From assembly GCA_900766355.1 (NCBI GenBank), contig CAAFVD010000077.1, positions 1 to 64,000 on the forward strand: a DNA stretch of 64,000 bases, in the 5' to 3' direction. The position numbers were made by a program, and so were the translations under genes. Source of the DNA: Candidatus Gastranaerophilales bacterium. GTDB taxonomy: Bacteria; Cyanobacteriota; Vampirovibrionia; Gastranaerophilales; Gastranaerophilaceae. Under the pieces are notes generated by a model, which made no database searches, had not been told where the DNA came from, and saw only the letters and a program-made list of their open reading frames with translations. Shown piece after piece: positions 1-8,923 of this stretch (position 1 is the stretch's first letter; every line of letters begins with the position of its first letter).

Positions 1-1527
1 CGAGTAACTACAACTAATACAAAAGTAAATGGTGTAACAGAAATTTATACTGCAGATCAATTAAAAAATATGTCATCTAGCGGTAACTATAGATTGATGT
101 CTGATATTGATATGACAGGAATAAATTGGACATCAAAAAGCTTTAGCGGAAATCTTGATGGTAATGGACATACAATTAGAGGTTTGAATAAGGCATTGTT
201 CTCAACAATGTCTGGTACTGTTAGTAATTTGAATATTAATGGTGATGTAACAACTCAAGGCATACTAGCTAATATAATAAATAATGGTACAGTAGAAAAT
301 GTAACAGTTTCTGGTTCTGTTAACTCTACAGAATGGGGTGCAGGTGGCATTGCAGGTATTATAAAAGGAACATCGAACATAAAGAATTGTTCATCAAGTG
401 CGAATGTAAAAACAACTGCTGGATATGGAGGTAGTCTAATAGGATACATTGAAGGTTCAACGACTGTAGACAACTGTTCTTCATCAGGAAATGTCGAAGG
501 TTTGTGTTTAAGTGGAGGTTTTGTTGGGAGTTTAAATAGTTCAACAGGTAGTATTACAAATTGTAAAGCAACTGGTAATGTTTATGTAACACAAAATACA
601 ACAAAAAAACATGGTGCAGACTCAAGTGCTGGAGGATTTATAGGCTCTGTTGAATACGGTAAAGTGTCTAATTGTGAAGCTTACGGTACCGTAACCTCCG
701 AATCTAACACTATAGGAGGCTTTATTGGAAACGCTAGTTCTAACTCCACTATAGAAAACTGTAATGCTTATGGAAATGTAATAGCCAATGTGAATGGCAA
801 TATGCTTCTTAATTCAGAAGCTAATGCACAAATCAATGCTGGTGGATTTGCTAGTGCAGTAAATGGAGGTACTATAACTAATTGTAATGCATACGGCACA
901 ACATCTAGTGGAATACCTACACAAACTACCACCTCTTTCGCATCAAGCGATATGGATAAAAATACTGGAAAAATTATTAATTGTTGGGCTCAAGATACGA
1001 CTAAACCTTTTGTAAAAAATAAAACCTCTTTTGCAGAATACAATCCTTCTACAACCCCAAATAACAACGTAATAACAGTAACTCCTCCTACTGTGAAAAC
1101 TACAGAAACTGTTAATGATACAACTGGTGCTGGTAAAACCTTTGATGAAATTAACAAATATGGTGGATATATTATAGAAGGTACTGCGGACGACCCTGTT
1201 GGTAAATATGGTGATGATAGCAATTGGTTTACAACTATGGTAAACGAAGGTTTATTATTCTTATTTAAAAATGATAACGAAGGTAATGAATATCAAGTAA
1301 ATGTCGCAACAGATACTAGTTTGCAAGAAGTGACTAACGATATTGACCTAAAAAAAGCAGAAGCAAAATATGAAGCCGATATGCGCAAAATAAATGCAAA
1401 AGACAAAAAATTTGATACCGACATTGCATCACTAGAATCTGAACGTAACGCAATCAGTACAGAAATGGATACCCTAAAATCTGTAGCTAAAGATAATATC
1501 GATAGAACCTTTAAATTGTTTAGCTAG
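1..1527 (+). CDS. GLUG-repeat surface/exported protein, 5' end outside window
   Basis: The reading frame is open from base 1, so the gene begins upstream; the first ATG inside the window (position 70) is not the real start. The visible protein opens with EIYTADQLKNM and continues with DIDMTG and LDGNGHTIRGL, the classic opening of GLUG/beta-helix adhesin repeats. Repeats of the type GGFIG-x-NCNAYGNV then run to about residue 290 of the visible part, as expected for a right-handed beta-helix. The last 65 residues are different: a charged, coiled-coil-like tail rich in K, E and D that ends in DRTFKLFS. I recall similar tails on other proteins of gut Melainabacteria, but cannot check this here. 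Likely a large modular exoprotein; export signal and N-terminus are not visible. Function beyond surface adhesion is unknown. Confidence 0.75.
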   Translation, partial: RVTTTNTKVNGVTEIYTADQLKNMSSSGNYRLMSDIDMTGINWTSKSFSGNLDGNGHTIRGLNKALFSTMSGTVSNLNINGDVTTQGILANIINNGTVENVTVSGSVNSTEWGAGGIAGIIKGTSNIKNCSSSANVKTTAGYGGSLIGYIEGSTTVDNCSSSGNVEGLCLSGGFVGSLNSSTGSITNCKATGNVYVTQNTTKKHGADSSAGGFIGSVEYGKVSNCEAYGTVTSESNTIGGFIGNASSNSTIENCNAYGNVIANVNGNMLLNSEANAQINAGGFASAVNGGTITNCNAYGTTSSGIPTQTTTSFASSDMDKNTGKIINCWAQDTTKPFVKNKTSFAEYNPSTTPNNNVITVTPPTVKTTETVNDTTGAGKTFDEINKYGGYIIEGTADDPVGKYGDDSNWFTTMVNEGLLFLFKNDNEGNEYQVNVATDTSLQEVTNDIDLKKAEAKYEADMRKINAKDKKFDTDIASLESERNAISTEMDTLKSVAKDNIDRTFKLFS

Positions 1528-1647
1528 GTAATATAAGATGCTATAAAAATACAACACCTTACATTATCTAAAACTCTAACTTTGTACAAAAAAATTCTTC
1601 AAACCTAGTCCTCAAAGTAGTTGTAAAAATACTAATACTAATTAGAC

Positions 1648-2256
1648 TTATTGATATATCTTTGAAGTATTATACACTATTTCCTCATGATTAGGCACAT
1701 ATTCTGGATAATATTTTCTGATATCATTAGCCATTAGTTTATTATTTTGTTTTGTATCTTCTTTAAACATTGCTAATTGTTCCTTACCATAATCAGTCAT
1801 TAATTTAATGGCGTTTTGTCTTGACTCTTTAAGAGTTTCATTTGTTCGTGATTTTTTCCTTTGACGCACAATATTTTCTTTCTCATAAGAATTTACTAAA
1901 CTTGCCAAATTTTCTTGTCTTGCAATTTGTTGTTCTGCATTAACATCTGAATTATCAAAATATTTATTCAAAACTTTTTTGATATTCTTTCCATAACTGT
2001 TATTTGTTTTATTTTGAGCTTTTTGAACCTTAGTTTTAGCTGATGATAAAACTACCATGTCAGTTTTAGGTTGTGCGTGTAATGAAATATCCTTTCCTAA
2101 AATCTTTTTTGGTAACTTTGCACCACTATTTTTTACTTTTTTAGAAGGCAAGCTTACAGCTTTTTCCACAAATTTATTTGCAGGTTGCTGAATATGAGGA
2201 TTTATTGCCTGTGTAACAGAAAACTTTAAATTATAAAAAATTGGTTGAAAAAACAT
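1648..2256 (-). CDS. Hypothetical basic protein
   Basis: A 202-residue protein that I do not recognise. It is rich in lysine, asparagine and glutamine, with a very basic middle (for example KKVKNSGAKLPKKILGKD) and a predicted helical, charged second half. There is no signal peptide, membrane segment or catalytic motif. The ATG is preceded by a good Shine-Dalgarno (AGGAG, 5 nt upstream), which supports the start. It stands alone between the GLUG protein (convergent) and the tRNA cluster. It could be a nucleic-acid-binding or secreted lineage-specific protein, but nothing in the sequence proves either. Confidence 0.6.
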   Translation of the reverse strand: MFFQPIFYNLKFSVTQAINPHIQQPANKFVEKAVSLPSKKVKNSGAKLPKKILGKDISLHAQPKTDMVVLSSAKTKVQKAQNKTNNSYGKNIKKVLNKYFDNSDVNAEQQIARQENLASLVNSYEKENIVRQRKKSRTNETLKESRQNAIKLMTDYGKEQLAMFKEDTKQNNKLMANDIRKYYPEYVPNHEEIVYNTSKIYQ

Positions 2257-2291
2257 TCATACACTCCTTATTATTGTTATAATTATTGACG

Positions 2292-2318
2292 TAAAAAAGG
2301 ACTCCTTAAAGGAGTCCT
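2292..2318 (-). terminator. Rho-independent terminator of the tRNA cluster
   Basis: Eight-base stem AGGACTCC/GGAGTCCT with a 5-nt loop, followed on the minus strand by a run of six T. It lies 6 nt beyond the 3' end of tRNA-Tyr and ends the Thr-Thr-Tyr transcript. Confidence 0.9.
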
Positions 2319-2323
2319 AAAAA

Positions 2324-2410
<87 letters not shown>

Positions 2411-2442
2411 ATATTTAATTATCATTCTAACGAGTTCAAAAA

Positions 2443-2514
2443 TGCCCTTGACGAGATTTGAACTCGTGGCCTCTCCCTTACCAAGGGAGTGCTCTACCCC
2501 TGAGCCACAAGGGC
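2443..2514 (-). tRNA. tRNA-Thr (anticodon GGT)
   Basis: Cloverleaf with acceptor GCCCTTG/CAAGGGC, anticodon stem CTCCC/GGGAG around loop TTGGTAA (anticodon GGT), T loop TTCAAAT and discriminator A. CCA is not encoded, unlike in the neighbouring tRNA-Tyr. Confidence 0.93.
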
Positions 2515-2548
2515 TTGTATTGAAATAGAGTTATCAATGTGATAAAAA

Positions 2549-2620
2549 AGCCGGTAATAGGAATCGAACCTACAACCTACGGTTTACAAAACCGTTGCTC
2601 TACCGTTGAGCTATACCGGC
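2549..2620 (-). tRNA. tRNA-Thr (anticodon TGT)
   Basis: Cloverleaf with acceptor GCCGGTA/TACCGGC, anticodon stem ACGGT/ACCGT around TTTGTAA (anticodon TGT), T loop TTCGATT and discriminator U. CCA is not encoded. First gene of the cluster Thr-Thr-Tyr. Confidence 0.93.
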
Positions 2621-2647
2621 AACAAAACTATTGTATTAAGAACATAA

Positions 2648-3094
2648 TTAATTGTCAATATTTTTATTTGATAGTTCTACTTCTTTATTTTCTTCAACAT
2701 CATTTTGTTTTATATCAACAACAGAAGGTTTCTTTTCTGCACGAGCATTAGTAATGATATCATTCATCATCTGTGCTGTTGTTTCCATTTTTATACGATC
2801 CATTACTTCTTTAAGTTCATCATCATTCAACTCTGTTGGTGCTTTAAAAGATACCATGACACTACGTTTTTTTACTATCATATAGCTTACAACCATAATG
2901 CCCCACAATAAAGTACCTTGTAATAGCCCTAAAGTTGGAACTAATGCAATTTTTTCTGAAACAAAATTCCATGCTAACATTGCCAACAATCCAGGAAATA
3001 CAACAAAGCCCGCAATTAAGCATGTAACTATTGCTAAAGCCATGCATAACCCTCTAAATCCATTTATTTGAATTACTCTAAAATTCTTTTTCAT
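2648..3094 (-). CDS. Small membrane protein with cytoplasmic charged tail, unknown function
   Basis: A 148-residue protein with two predicted membrane helices (about residues 14-40 and 55-75), then a hydrophilic, acidic tail of about 70 residues (NDDELKEVMDRIKMETT and onward). I recognise no family. It is the last gene of the minus-strand run behind ligA: its ATG is only 2 nt from the ligA stop, and its ribosome-binding site (AGGAT) lies in the ligA 3' end, so it is probably co-transcribed and perhaps translationally coupled. The tail could be a binding surface for another protein; that is a guess. Confidence 0.7.
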   Translation of the reverse strand: MKKNFRVIQINGFRGLCMALAIVTCLIAGFVVFPGLLAMLAWNFVSEKIALVPTLGLLQGTLLWGIMVVSYMIVKKRSVMVSFKAPTELNDDELKEVMDRIKMETTAQMMNDIITNARAEKKPSVVDIKQNDVEENKEVELSNKNIDN

Positions 3095-3096
3095 AC

Positions 3097-5076
3097 TTAT
3101 CCTATCAACTCTTTAAATTCATCTTCATTTAATATTTTAACACCTAACCCCTGTGCTTTGTCAAATTTTGAGCCTGGATTTGCTCCAGCTACCACATAAG
3201 AAGTTTTCTTTGATACTGAAGATGAGGTTTTTCCACCTAACATTTTTATTTTAGCACCAGCATCATCTCTTGTCATGCTCTCTAATGTTCCTGTCAAAAC
3301 AAAAGTTAATCCTGCAAGCCTATCTGAAACTTTTTCTAAACCTTCTTGAGGACTTACCCCCAACATTAGCAATTCATCTACAAGTTGAATATTTGATTCT
3401 GAATGAAAATACTCATATATGCTCTTTGCTATTTTTTCTCCTATACCCTCAATTGAGGCTAATGATTCCATTGATGCAGTTCTTATATTCTCTAATGTCG
3501 TCATTTCATTAACTAGCAAATCTGCAGTTTCTTTACCAACATGTCTGATACACAATGCCGTTATAAACTTTGCCAACGGTCTATTTTTACTATCTTGAAT
3601 TGATGTAAACATCTTGTTTGCAGAACGTTCTTTTACCAAGTCAAGTTGCATAAAATCTTGACGTGTTAATCTATAAAAATCTGCAGGATTTAATACCATA
3701 TTCTTATCATACAATTGTTCAATTATTGAAGGCCCTACAGAATCTATATCCATAGCTTCTCTTGAAACCCAATACTCTAATTTTGCTCTTTCAATAGAAG
3801 AACAGTTTGGATTTGAACAATACCAATTAACTTCTCCTTCTTTTTCAACTAAAGGAGAATGACATTCAGGACATTCTTTTGGTGGAACATACTCTGGCAA
3901 ATCATTATGCTCAGGGGAATCAACAACCTTAACGACCTTTGGAATAATTTCTGCAGCTTTTTTTATAAAAACTGTATCCCCAATCCTAACGTCTAATCGT
4001 TTTATCTCATCAAAATTATGCAAGCTTGCTCTAGACACAACACTTCCTGCAAGATTAACAGGTTCTAATATCGCAACTGGAGTAACAGCTCCAGTCTTGC
4101 CAACTCCTAAATGTATATCAAGCAATTTCGTTGAAATTTCTTCTGGTGGAAATTTAAACGCAGTAGCCCATTTTGGAGCTCGTGCAGTAAATCCCATTTC
4201 ATTTTGACAAGCTAAACTATTTACCTTTATAACCACACCGTCTGTTGCATAATCCAAATCAAATCGTTTGGTATCCCATTCTTTGCAAAAATCTATTGCG
4301 CCTTGAATATCTTTTACTAATCTTATATTTGGATTTGTTTTAAACCCGAGTTTTTTTATATATTGAATACTATCCCAATGAGTTTTTATGTCATCTCTAC
4401 CTTTTGGTAATATCACCGTATATGTAAACATAGATAAATCACGTTTTGCAGTAATTGTACTATCTAATTGTCTTAGAGAACCTGCAGCCGCATTTCGAGG
4501 GTTAGCAAACACCTTTTCTCCATTAGCTAAACTTTCTTCGTTCAATTTTTCAAATGATGTTTTAGGCATATAAATTTCACCCCTAACATCAATATCAACA
4601 TCTTCAAAAAGTTTTAGTGGAATTGCTTTTACAGTTTTTAAATTCTGCGTAATATTTTCACCAACAATTCCATTACCACGAGTAACACCTGTTGTAAAAA
4701 GACCATTTTTATAAGACAAAGCTATTGCAAGTCCATCAATTTTCAATTCACAAACGAGTTCTTGTTCTGAGCCACACTCTTTTGTTACTCGCTCATACCA
4801 TTTCTCTAATTCCTCTGAGTTATAAGTATTATCCAAGCTATACAAACGATATTCATGTTTGTATTCTTCAAATTTTGTACTTATTGTTCCAACTCTATGA
4901 GTTGGACTATCAGGCGAAACTAAAGTTGGATTTTTAGCCTCAATCTCTTTTAATTCAGAAAACAAATTATCATATTCAAAGTCACTTATTGTAGGATTAT
5001 CAAGTACATAATAGTTGTAATTGTGTTTATTAATTTCATCTCTTAAAAACTTTACTCTATCTTGTAAATCTGACAT
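3097..5076 (-). CDS. ligA: NAD-dependent DNA ligase LigA
   Basis: Seals 3'-OH/5'-phosphate nicks in replication and repair using NAD+. About 659 residues, the usual length. Domain order is complete: Ia/adenylation with the catalytic lysine in CELKIDG (near residue 112), OB fold, a four-cysteine zinc finger (CPEC...CSNPNC, near 400-425), helix-hairpin-helix segments (GEKIAKSIYEYF region) and a C-terminal BRCT domain (LAGLTFVLTGTLESMTRDDA to the end). Two ATGs are adjacent; the SD-like GAGGG sits directly against the first, so the second (5076) is the better start. It follows speB by only a few bases in an operon-like run. Confidence 0.97.
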   Translation of the reverse strand: MSDLQDRVKFLRDEINKHNYNYYVLDNPTISDFEYDNLFSELKEIEAKNPTLVSPDSPTHRVGTISTKFEEYKHEYRLYSLDNTYNSEELEKWYERVTKECGSEQELVCELKIDGLAIALSYKNGLFTTGVTRGNGIVGENITQNLKTVKAIPLKLFEDVDIDVRGEIYMPKTSFEKLNEESLANGEKVFANPRNAAAGSLRQLDSTITAKRDLSMFTYTVILPKGRDDIKTHWDSIQYIKKLGFKTNPNIRLVKDIQGAIDFCKEWDTKRFDLDYATDGVVIKVNSLACQNEMGFTARAPKWATAFKFPPEEISTKLLDIHLGVGKTGAVTPVAILEPVNLAGSVVSRASLHNFDEIKRLDVRIGDTVFIKKAAEIIPKVVKVVDSPEHNDLPEYVPPKECPECHSPLVEKEGEVNWYCSNPNCSSIERAKLEYWVSREAMDIDSVGPSIIEQLYDKNMVLNPADFYRLTRQDFMQLDLVKERSANKMFTSIQDSKNRPLAKFITALCIRHVGKETADLLVNEMTTLENIRTASMESLASIEGIGEKIAKSIYEYFHSESNIQLVDELLMLGVSPQEGLEKVSDRLAGLTFVLTGTLESMTRDDAGAKIKMLGGKTSSSVSKKTSYVVAGANPGSKFDKAQGLGVKILNEDEFKELIG

Positions 5077-5084
5077 CATACCCT

Positions 5085-5921
5085 CTACATAACCATTAAA
5101 AGTTCTCTAATAACTTTTGTTGCAACTGCAGTAGAAGCACCCGAAGAATCATAATCAGGAGCAAGTTCAACAACATCAGCACCCACAATATTAAATTTTT
5201 TCAAATATTTAAACCAACCCAACAACTCATCAAATGTCAGTCCTCCGACTTCTGGAGTGCCTGTACCAGGCATTATAGATGTATCCAAAACATCTAAATC
5301 AACCGTAACAAAAACAGGTTTACCTTTTAGTTTATCCAAATCTGAATACGAAGAACACAAAGTATTATGTTTTTTCATAAACTCAAATTCTTCCTTCATG
5401 CCTGAACGTATGCCAATTTGTTTTATATTTTCAGGATTAACAAATTTTGTAGATAACCTAATCACTGCAGAATGAGATAATTCTTCGCCTAAATACTCAG
5501 TTCTCAAATCTGTATGAGCATCAAAATGAATTATTGCTAAATCTTTATAAAATTCTGACACTGCAATAATTTCAGGATATGTAACTAAATGTTCACCACC
5601 AATACCAAAGACTCTTTTGCCATCTTTATATATCTGACGAACATTATCAGCTATCATTTCTAGAGATTTCTTAGTATTTCCTAAAGGAAACTCTAAATCA
5701 CCTACATCATGAAAGTTACAATCCTCTAAATGTTTATCAAAAGTAGGAGAATATTCTTCCAAACCCCAACTTGCAAGTCTTATCTGCTCAGGAGCAAATC
5801 TAGAACCTGAACGGTATGAAACAGTTCCGTCAAACGGCATACCCATCATAACAATATCAGATGATTCATAATCTGAGTTTTGTCCCATCCAATTTCTATC
5901 TAAAAATGGTCCTTTTAGCAT
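5085..5921 (-). CDS. speB: Agmatinase / ureohydrolase family (SpeB-like)
   Basis: Predicted to hydrolyse agmatine to putrescine and urea with a binuclear Mn centre. The 278-residue protein has the ureohydrolase metal motifs in order: GGEH, FDAHTDL, and DLDVLDTS...PGTGTPEVGG. Arginase, guanidinobutyrase or formiminoglutamase activity is possible from the fold alone, but the length and the GTGTPEVGG stretch fit agmatinase best. The ribosome-binding site GGAGA overlaps the stop codon of punA upstream, indicating coupling. Polyamine synthesis is the likely role. Confidence 0.9.
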   Translation of the reverse strand: MLKGPFLDRNWMGQNSDYESSDIVMMGMPFDGTVSYRSGSRFAPEQIRLASWGLEEYSPTFDKHLEDCNFHDVGDLEFPLGNTKKSLEMIADNVRQIYKDGKRVFGIGGEHLVTYPEIIAVSEFYKDLAIIHFDAHTDLRTEYLGEELSHSAVIRLSTKFVNPENIKQIGIRSGMKEEFEFMKKHNTLCSSYSDLDKLKGKPVFVTVDLDVLDTSIMPGTGTPEVGGLTFDELLGWFKYLKKFNIVGADVVELAPDYDSSGASTAVATKVIRELLMVM

Positions 5922-5929
5922 CTTTTCTC

Positions 5930-6730
5930 CTAAATATCTTTAATAACTTCCAAAACAAGGCTTTTAAATTTTGATTTCGCAGCTTCTGCAGCTTCTAAAA
6001 CCTCTTTGTGAGATAAACCTACTGTGCTAATACCTGCAGCAGAGTTACAAATACAACTCAAGCCCAAAACGTCCATTCCACAATAGCAAGCTACAATCGC
6101 TTCTGGGACTGTTGACATACCAACAGCATCAGCACCCATAAATCTAACCATTTTAACTTCCGCAGGAGTTTCATAAGTTGGGCCAGTTAAAGCCATATAA
6201 ACACCTTCTTGAAGGTCTATGCCTAACTTTTTAGCACAAGCACGAGCTTTTTCTTTTAATTCTTTTGTATAAACTTCACTCATATCAGGAAATCTAGTTC
6301 CTAAACTTTCATCATTTGGACCAATTAGTGGATTTGTACCCATAAAGTTTATATGGTCTGTTATTAGCATTAAATCTGACGGTTTAAAATAAACATTTAC
6401 ACCACCAGCAGCATTCGTTAATATTACTGTTTTTATCCCCAATTTTTTCATAACCTTAATAGGATATGTAACTGTTTCCATTGAATGACCTTCATAAAAA
6501 TGAAAACGTCCTTGCATCATCATAACCTTTTTACCATTGATTGTTGCAAATACAAGTTGTCCTTTATGACCTTGAACAGTAGATACAGGAAAACCAGGGA
6601 TTTCAGAATACGGTATTGTTATTTCATTATATTCATCAGCCAAATCTCCCAATCCAGAACCTAAAACTATAGCTATTTCTGGTTTAAAATCCTTAATCTT
6701 TTTTTGAATAAAATCAATAGTTTTTTTCAT
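5930..6730 (-). CDS. punA: Purine nucleoside phosphorylase
   Basis: Phosphorolysis of purine (deoxy)nucleosides to base and (deoxy)ribose-1-phosphate, purine salvage. The trimeric PNP type is shown by VLGSGLG near the N-terminus, the GRFHFYEGH motif, LTNAAGG, and LTGPTYETPAE...GADAVGMSTVPE near the base-binding site. The longer frame begins at a non-ATG codon; I use the ATG at 6730 because it has an SD (AGGAG) 8 nt upstream and gives MKKTIDFIQ, a normal N-terminus of about 266 residues. Operon with speB and ligA downstream. Confidence 0.93.
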   Translation of the reverse strand: MKKTIDFIQKKIKDFKPEIAIVLGSGLGDLADEYNEITIPYSEIPGFPVSTVQGHKGQLVFATINGKKVMMMQGRFHFYEGHSMETVTYPIKVMKKLGIKTVILTNAAGGVNVYFKPSDLMLITDHINFMGTNPLIGPNDESLGTRFPDMSEVYTKELKEKARACAKKLGIDLQEGVYMALTGPTYETPAEVKMVRFMGADAVGMSTVPEAIVACYCGMDVLGLSCICNSAAGISTVGLSHKEVLEAAEAAKSKFKSLVLEVIKDI

Positions 6731-6799
6731 AACGACACTCCTACACAAAACACATAGAAATAGGGCAGAATTATACTGCCCTATTAATCTAAAAATATT

Positions 6800-7042
6800 C
6801 TAACCAACAAGTCTATCATCGTCAGCTTCTGCAGCTTTAACCATGATAGCGTGTTCTACCGGATTTTCTTTCTTATAAGAAGGTTCTGTGAACTCTTCGT
6901 ATCCGAAATCTTCACGGTTCTTTTTCATTTGGGTTTCATCAACCAATTTTTTTGCCAATTCTGCAATTTCATATACCAATTGGTATCTGTTTTCAGTATT
7001 ATCATTTAAATCCCAAACAACTTTTACAATTTGATCCATCAT
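6800..7042 (-). CDS. rpoZ: RNA polymerase omega subunit, cyanobacterial-like
   Basis: An 80-residue protein carrying NRYQLVYEIAELAKKL followed by a spacer and NPVEHAIMVKAAEAD. This matches the layout of cyanobacterial omega (NRYRI-VQVANRAK ... KPVIRAI), which differs from the proteobacterial form. Omega binds the C-terminal tail of beta' and helps assemble RNA polymerase. The protein is divergent, so I hold the assignment at moderate confidence. The first two codons are both ATG. A promoter-like sequence lies just upstream and the punA operon follows. Confidence 0.7.
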   Translation of the reverse strand: MMDQIVKVVWDLNDNTENRYQLVYEIAELAKKLVDETQMKKNREDFGYEEFTEPSYKKENPVEHAIMVKAAEADDDRLVG

Positions 7043-7074
7043 ATTATTATAAGTCCTCTTATCGTAACTATTTA

Positions 7075-7102
7075 ATTTTATAACATAAAAATTATTTGTC
7101 TA
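7075..7102 (-). promoter_or_regulatory. Sigma70-type promoter for rpoZ-punA-speB-ligA
   Basis: On the minus strand TAGACA, a 16-nt spacer, then TAAAAT, ending about 32 nt before the rpoZ start. Good match to the housekeeping consensus; prediction only. Confidence 0.5.
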
Positions 7103-7133
7103 TGGGTACTACTTTTTAGATATTATGATTAAC

Positions 7134-8051
7134 CTACGCTTTTATCTTATCTAAAATGTATTTTACACCCTGCCTTGACGAATATTTTTCTCTACAAATT
7201 TTTTCACAATATTCTGTAACCCTGCTATATTCTTGTTCATTATGCAAATAAAACAAAATCTTCTCTTTTAAATCCTCACTATTTTTATATATAGGAATCT
7301 TGTTATCAAACAAATCTAATTCTTTTCGTTCATCACTAATTAATAATCTTTTGCAAGCTAAAGTTTGCATTGTTCTATAGTTTAGAGAAGAAACACCTTG
7401 AGAATTCATATTTATAACAATTTTTGTTTTGTTTATAGCTTTTGCCATATCTTGTTCATTATCAATAAATCCTGAATAAATTTTTTCTATAGTTTGCTTA
7501 TTCTTAACTCTTTTCAAAGCATCTTGATAATGTCTTTCTATAGCATACCACTTGAAGGATACCCCCAAAGCTTCTGCTAAACTTGTTATCATATCCAATC
7601 TGTAATCAGTATCAAGACGTCCTGCAAACATAACATCTGACTCAATTGGAATATCTTTATTTTTATAAATTTCAGTATTAACAAAATGCGGAAGATAAAA
7701 CAAATTCTTGAAATTTTCTTGTTTTACAAGTTCTCTATCCCAATAAAAAGTATAAACATCATCTCTTTCTAAATTTTCTAATAATTCTTTCCAATGTGGG
7801 CCAGAAGTTCTATTACGAATTTCGTCTGAAAAATAAGCAACACATTTCATTGACGAATTATAATCCCGTTTTAATTTAACAGGTGAAAAATCATATCCTA
7901 CAATCAAATCATAGTTATTTTCAAGACTATAATTGTCCTTTAGCTCATCATACACAACAACGGTATGTCCTAATTGTCTAAAACCGTCTAAAATACTTGA
8001 AGTTGTTAACCTACCACCAATACTTATCGGCAAAATTCCAAGAATCTTCAT
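7134..8051 (-). CDS. CgeB-like glycosyltransferase (GT-B fold)
   Basis: A 305-residue protein resembling the CgeB/glycosyl transferase family 1 group. The N-terminal half starts with a Rossmann-like MKILGILPISIGGRL and the C-terminal half has the typical SDVMFAGR (GT-B linker region) and INMNSQGVSSLNYRTMQTLAC...ISDERKELDLF, where NYRTME/ACG-type residues bind the nucleotide sugar in relatives. Substrate unknown; likely cell-surface glycan or protein glycosylation. Its ATG overlaps the sdaAA stop by 1 nt (TAATG), so it is translated with the serine dehydratase genes even though the functions look unrelated. Confidence 0.8.
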   Translation of the reverse strand: MKILGILPISIGGRLTTSSILDGFRQLGHTVVVYDELKDNYSLENNYDLIVGYDFSPVKLKRDYNSSMKCVAYFSDEIRNRTSGPHWKELLENLERDDVYTFYWDRELVKQENFKNLFYLPHFVNTEIYKNKDIPIESDVMFAGRLDTDYRLDMITSLAEALGVSFKWYAIERHYQDALKRVKNKQTIEKIYSGFIDNEQDMAKAINKTKIVINMNSQGVSSLNYRTMQTLACKRLLISDERKELDLFDNKIPIYKNSEDLKEKILFYLHNEQEYSRVTEYCEKICREKYSSRQGVKYILDKIKA

Positions 8052-8923
8052 TACTCAAATATTTTCTCTTTCAACTTCAACGCAGTTTTTGTAGTAGCTA
8101 ATCCTGCCAAAGAAGATTCCTTCAACATTGGTGACATCAACTGACCAGTTTGTCTTACTGCATCAATAACTTCATCTAAAGGTATCTTGCTCTCAATACC
8201 CGCAAGAGCTAATTCTGTTGAGGTTACGGCATGAATAGCCAATATTGGATTTCTTTTTACGCAAGGAACTTCAACCAACCCGCAAACAGGGTCACAAGTA
8301 AGTCCTAGAAGATTTTTCATTGCTAATGCTACAGCATTAATAATTTCAGATATACTACCACCTAGCATTTGAGCCAACGCACCTGCACACATAGCTGCAG
8401 CAACTCCACACTCTGCTTGACACCCTGCAACTGCACCTGCAAGTTGAACTTTGTTAGAAATAATTGCGCCTATGCCACCAGCAGTTATTAATGCATTTAT
8501 TTGTTCATCTTCTGTTATATTATATTCTTCTGATACTGCAACTAATACCGCTGGAACAATTCCACAAGAACCAGCAGTCGGACAAGCAACTATTTTGCCC
8601 ATTCGCAAATTTTCTTCTATTGTTGAAAGTGAATATGTGATAATTTTTTCAAACAACTTACCAAACAATGCGTTTTGTTTTAAATATCTTTTTTGGAGTT
8701 TTACACAATCATCACCACACCAATTACTAATAGCTTTTTCGGTTGAACACATACCTGTTTTTATAGTAGAACGCATAGTTTCAATATTTAATTTCACTTT
8801 TGCACGAATTTCTTCAACCGAAACATCAGCTTCTTGAGCTTCTTGTTCTTGTATCAATTCGTATATTTTTTTATTTTCGACAGAACAACCTTTTATTAAT
8901 TCTTCAAAAGTCATAAATTTCAT
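8051..8923 (-). CDS. sdaAA: L-serine dehydratase, Fe-S type, alpha subunit
   Basis: Converts L-serine to pyruvate and ammonia with an oxygen-labile [4Fe-4S] cluster. The 290 residues show the family signatures CPTAGSCGIVPAVL, GGIGAIISNKVQLAGAVAGCQAE (split over about residues 150-175) and GLTCDPVCGLVEVPC, which supply the cluster cysteines. This is the two-subunit form of anaerobes and Firmicutes; the beta subunit lies directly upstream with a 1-nt overlap. Supplies pyruvate that NifJ in this window could use. Confidence 0.96.
   Translation of the reverse strand: MKFMTFEELIKGCSVENKKIYELIQEQEAQEADVSVEEIRAKVKLNIETMRSTIKTGMCSTEKAISNWCGDDCVKLQKRYLKQNALFGKLFEKIITYSLSTIEENLRMGKIVACPTAGSCGIVPAVLVAVSEEYNITEDEQINALITAGGIGAIISNKVQLAGAVAGCQAECGVAAAMCAGALAQMLGGSISEIINAVALAMKNLLGLTCDPVCGLVEVPCVKRNPILAIHAVTSTELALAGIESKIPLDEVIDAVRQTGQLMSPMLKESSLAGLATTKTALKLKEKIFE

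Noticed and set aside
8451..8837. 128-codon plus-strand ORF inside sdaAA
   Set aside because: Antisense shadow of the serine dehydratase.
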